Positions 61,342 to 64,000 of a stretch of DNA of 64,000 bases are shown piece after piece. The number at the start of each line of letters is the position of its first letter. Position 1 is the stretch's first letter. The notes under the pieces were generated by a model. It worked only from the letters and a program-made list of their open reading frames with translations, had not been told where the DNA came from and did no database searches. Both the position numbers and the translations under genes were made by a program. This DNA comes from Nocardioides humilatus (GTDB taxonomy: Bacteria > Actinomycetota > Actinomycetes > Propionibacteriales > Nocardioidaceae), in NCBI RefSeq assembly GCF_008373755.1, contig NZ_VUJV01000003.1, forward strand, positions 1,302,001-1,366,000. Direction: 5' to 3'.

Positions 61342-61638
61342 TCAGGCGGTCGCCTTGGCGGTGACCGCGGCGAACTCGCGATCCCGAGCGGTCTCGAGGA
61401 CCTTGCGCCACGACGCGTCGGGGCGACGGCGCAGCAGCGCACGGCGCTCGCGCTCGGTCATACCGCCCCAGACGCCCCACTCGATCTGGTTGTCGAGCGC
61501 CTCAGCGAGGCACTCGGTGCGGACCGGACATCCGGCGCACACCTGCTTGGCCTTGTTCTGCTCGGCGCCCCGGACGAAAAGCTGGTCCGGCTGCTCGGTG
61601 CGGCATGCCGCCCGCAATGCCCAATCGTCTACCCACAT
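61342..61638 (-). CDS. whiB4: WhiB4-type iron-sulfur transcription factor
   Basis: A 98-residue WhiB protein. The [4Fe-4S] ligands are Cys12, Cys34, Cys37 and Cys43, and the tryptophan turn is WGVWGGM followed by the basic DNA-binding stretch RERRALLRRRPDA. The stretch EQPDQLFVRGAEQNKAK is especially close to WhiB4, and the order ArsA-pair, whiB, ponA2 is that of Rv3679-Rv3682. WhiB4 senses O2/NO and redox state. The ATG at 61638 gives a shorter N-terminus than in M. tuberculosis; the frame upstream (to 61740) has a redundant start. Confidence 0.92.
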   Translation of the reverse strand: MWVDDWALRAACRTEQPDQLFVRGAEQNKAKQVCAGCPVRTECLAEALDNQIEWGVWGGMTERERRALLRRRPDASWRKVLETARDREFAAVTAKATA

Positions 61639-61867
61639 GACGTTGTCCCCATCTTCATGAGAAGGGCGCCGCCCCCACAGCGTCGCGAGTTCCTTCTCGT
61701 GCTGGTAAAGGTAAAGGACTGGTCTGGTCCGGCACATCACTCGTTGTGCGCAACCTGTCTAGTCACATTTCACTAGTCGCAGGCGGCGAACCGCGCGTTT
61801 CAGGCTCGGTGACCACGTGGAATCGCCGAATCCGGATGGGTGGGCAGGCTCACGTACGCTGGCGCCC
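61639..61867. promoter_or_regulatory. Divergent whiB4/ponA2 promoter region
   Basis: A 229-bp gap. The sequence CTAGT-CACATTTC-ACTAG (61759-61776) is an inverted repeat with an 8-nt spacer and at the same time contains a direct repeat CTAGTC 14 nt apart. It lies about 120 nt from each start codon and is the only clear symmetric signal in the gap. Regulator unknown; a WhiB or Crp-type protein would be a reasonable test. Confidence 0.45.
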
Positions 61868-64000
61868 ATGGCCCGCTCCAGGACCGATGGTCTTCCCGCG
61901 TCCAAGGTGATCTCCCACCTCGGCGTGATGCTGCTCGTCTCCGCGGTGCTCGGCGTGGTCGTCTCGGGCCTCGCGATCCCCTTCGCCGGCGTGCTCGGCT
62001 TCGCCGCGCGCAACGTCTCGGAGTCGATCGACGAGCTGCCCCAGGAGCTCGAGACCGACCTCCTGCCGCAGCGCACCGAGATCCTCGACAGCAACGGCGA
62101 CCAGATCGCCACCATCTACGACCAGAACCGCGTCGTCGTCCCGCTGCGTCAGATCTCGCGGATCATGGTCAAGGCGATCGTGTCGATCGAGGACTACCGC
62201 TTCTACCAGCACGGCGCGCTCGACGTGAAGGGCACGCTGCGTGCGCTCTTCACCAACCAGGCCGCCAACGGCGTGGTGCAGGGCGGTTCGTCGATCACCC
62301 AGCAGCTGGTCAAGCTGACCCTGCTCGACCAGGCGAAGGGCAAGAAGGAGCGGGCGGCCGCCACCGAGGACTCCTACGCGCGCAAGCTCCGCGAGCTGCG
62401 CTACGCGATCGCACTGGAGAAGAAGCACTCCAAGGACTGGATCCTGGAGCGCTACCTCAACACCGCCTACTTCGGCGACGGCGCCTACGGCATCCAGGCC
62501 GCCGCCCAGCACTACTTCAACGTCAACGCCCGCGATCTCAACCTCAAGCAGTCCGCGATGCTCGCCGGCATCGTCCAGAGCCCGGGCGCGTTCGACCCGA
62601 CGGAGAACCCCGATCGTTCGCGGGAGCGCCGCAACGTCGTGCTCGAGCGGATGGCCGAGCTGAGCGTCATCAGCCAGCGCAGCGCCGACCGGGCCGAGTC
62701 GCTCGGCCTGGGGCTCGACATCCAGCAGAAGGCCCGCGGCTGTGTGAACTCCACCGCCCAGTTCTTCTGCGAATACGTGATCGAGTGGCTCAAGCAGGAC
62801 CCCGCCCTCGGCGACACCCGGCGTGAGCGCTGGCAGCTGATCGAGAACGGCGGCCTGACGATCACGACGTCGCTCGACCTGCAGATGCAGAACGCCGCCA
62901 ACACCGCGGTGACCTCCCACGTCTTCCCCCAGGAGGGCGTGATCGGCGCGATGGCGATGGTCGAGCCCGGCACCGGTGAGGTCAAGGCGCTGGCCCAGTC
63001 GCGCCCGCTCGGCAACGGGCCCGGCGAGACCTTCCTCAACTACTCGGTGCCCAAGGAGTACGGCAAGGCCAACGGCTTCCAGCCCGGCTCGACCTTCAAG
63101 ACCTTCATCCTCGCCGCGGCGATCAACCAGGGCATCCCGCTGACGACGACGATCCCCTCACCGGCCTACAAGAGCTTCGACCTGGGCGACTACAAGACCT
63201 GCGACGGCTACTACCAGAGCAGCGAAATCCACGAGTTCTCCAACTTCGACTACGCCAACCACTCGGTCAACCTCTACACGGGCACCCAGGGATCGGTGAA
63301 CACCTTCTTCCTCGAGCTCGAGAAGCGCACTGGCCTGTGCGAGCCCTACACGCTGGTTCGCCGCCTCGGCGTCCACCTGACCGACCCGCGCCACGAGATG
63401 GTGCCGTCGTTCACGCTCGGCATCGCCGACACCAGCCCGCTCGAGCTGGCCGAGGCCTACGCGACGTTCGCCGCCCGCGGCAAGCACTGCGACTCGCTGC
63501 CCGTGCTCAAGATCGAGGACAGCCAGGGCAACCTGCTCAAGAAGTACGACTCGAAGTGCACCCAAGAGCTCCCCAGCCCGGTCGCCGACGCGGTCAACGA
63601 CGTGCTGCGCGGCGTCATCGAGCCCGGCGGCTTCGCGAGCGCCCAGTACCCCGGCCAGGAGGCCGCGGGCAAGACCGGTACGTCGACGGCCAACAAGTCG
63701 GTGTGGTTCGCGGGCTACACGCCCAACCTGGCCGCCGCGGTCGCCGTCGCCGGCGTCAACAAGCTGGGAGACCCGGAGTCGCTGGACGGCAAGACCATCG
63801 GGGGCGTCACCTACTACTCCACGTCCGGATCCGCGACGGCCGCGCCGATCTGGGGTGACGCGTTCCGCGCGATCGCCCCCGGCCTGCCCGACGAGACCTT
63901 CGTTCCGCCGTCGAGCGAGGACATCGCCGGCGTGCTCGTCCCCGTCCCCGACGTCACGGGTCTCTCGATCGACGCCGCGACCGCGACCCTGGAGGACGCG
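61868..64000 (+). CDS. ponA2: Bifunctional penicillin-binding protein PonA2-type (C-terminus beyond window)
   Basis: At least 711 residues; the frame is open to the edge. One N-terminal membrane segment (about 15-45) anchors it. The glycosyltransferase domain has IEDYRFYQHGALD and QGGSSITQQLVKLTLL. The transpeptidase domain has SxxK in QPGSTFKTF, SxN in QGSVNTFF, and KTG in AAGKTGTSTA. A PASTA domain is just starting at the edge (VPDVTGLSIDAATATLEDA), which identifies the PonA2 rather than PonA1 branch. It polymerises and cross-links peptidoglycan. The ATG at 61868 is preferred over other-frame candidates by its family-like product. Confidence 0.94.
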   Translation, partial: MARSRTDGLPASKVISHLGVMLLVSAVLGVVVSGLAIPFAGVLGFAARNVSESIDELPQELETDLLPQRTEILDSNGDQIATIYDQNRVVVPLRQISRIMVKAIVSIEDYRFYQHGALDVKGTLRALFTNQAANGVVQGGSSITQQLVKLTLLDQAKGKKERAAATEDSYARKLRELRYAIALEKKHSKDWILERYLNTAYFGDGAYGIQAAAQHYFNVNARDLNLKQSAMLAGIVQSPGAFDPTENPDRSRERRNVVLERMAELSVISQRSADRAESLGLGLDIQQKARGCVNSTAQFFCEYVIEWLKQDPALGDTRRERWQLIENGGLTITTSLDLQMQNAANTAVTSHVFPQEGVIGAMAMVEPGTGEVKALAQSRPLGNGPGETFLNYSVPKEYGKANGFQPGSTFKTFILAAAINQGIPLTTTIPSPAYKSFDLGDYKTCDGYYQSSEIHEFSNFDYANHSVNLYTGTQGSVNTFFLELEKRTGLCEPYTLVRRLGVHLTDPRHEMVPSFTLGIADTSPLELAEAYATFAARGKHCDSLPVLKIEDSQGNLLKKYDSKCTQELPSPVADAVNDVLRGVIEPGGFASAQYPGQEAAGKTGTSTANKSVWFAGYTPNLAAAVAVAGVNKLGDPESLDGKTIGGVTYYSTSGSATAAPIWGDAFRAIAPGLPDETFVPPSSEDIAGVLVPVPDVTGLSIDAATATLEDA

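Noticed and set aside
61840-62826. Plus-strand frame starting MGRLTYAG
   Set aside because: Out-of-frame shadow of ponA2, whose frame from 61868 carries all glycosyltransferase and transpeptidase motifs.

Overview
The window is 64 kb of high-GC, densely packed DNA from an actinobacterium. Lsr2, a WhiB4-type protein, ClpC, DisA, a MarP-type protease, the paired ArsA-like ATPases and a PASTA-ending PonA2-type penicillin-binding protein all point that way. Gene order follows the Mycobacterium tuberculosis Rv3585-Rv3610 and Rv3624-Rv3628 blocks and then the Rv3671-Rv3682 block. Overall character fits a Nocardioides-like member of the Propionibacteriales; the genus is inference. No tRNA, rRNA, CRISPR array, insertion sequence or phage gene was seen.

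Layout. 0-3 kb: an edge-truncated secreted beta-helix protein and a LacI-type regulator. 3-7.5 kb: radA, disA, a membrane protein and mutY (DNA repair and c-di-AMP). 7.5-10.6 kb: clpC and lsr2. 10.7-16.3 kb: a minus-strand cofactor operon (DUF2520 dehydrogenase, panC, panD, nadB, nadC, coaX) joining CoA and NAD synthesis. 16.5-21.2 kb: a glycosyltransferase and an OpuC-type compatible-solute ABC transporter. 21.2-31.1 kb: a long minus-strand series (dacB, DUF2342 metalloprotease, tilS, hpt, ftsH, folE, folP, folB, folK, DUF3180, coiled-coil protein) with divergent ppa at its head. 31.8-47.6 kb: the most accessory-looking part, with a methyltransferase, acyl-CoA oxidase, NlpC/P60 hydrolase, PAP2 membrane protein, a thiamine ABC transporter behind a TPP riboswitch, and lipid or steroid-like redox genes under KstR-like operators. 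47.7-51.8 kb: marP, NUDIX, thioredoxin-like protein and nth, then divergent crp. 51.8-56.3 kb: a second accessory patch with a truncated YdeI-type gene, two tandem Uma2-type genes, a flavin monooxygenase, an XRE regulator and a DUF1330 gene. 56.3-64 kb: MBL hydrolase, NUDIX, RidA-like, DUF4177, membrane protein, two ArsA-like ATPases, whiB4-like gene and ponA2 (cut by the window end).

Most informative non-coding signals. Two intergenic arrays (36017-36131 and 44644-44772) are built from 10-nt boxes spaced exactly 22 nt, reading inward from both ends so that each folds on itself. A 22-bp perfect inverted repeat encloses 115 nt inside the OpuC operon. KstR-like palindromes sit 8-10 nt upstream of two start codons. 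A TPP riboswitch precedes thiB. Several very long perfect hairpins separate transcription units.

Three genes were found by direct reading: the beta-helix protein at the left edge, the 51-residue DUF4177 protein at 58453-58608, and the PonA2-type protein at the right edge. Residue positions and starts are hand counts. Family names rest on recognised motifs and gene order, since no database search was possible.
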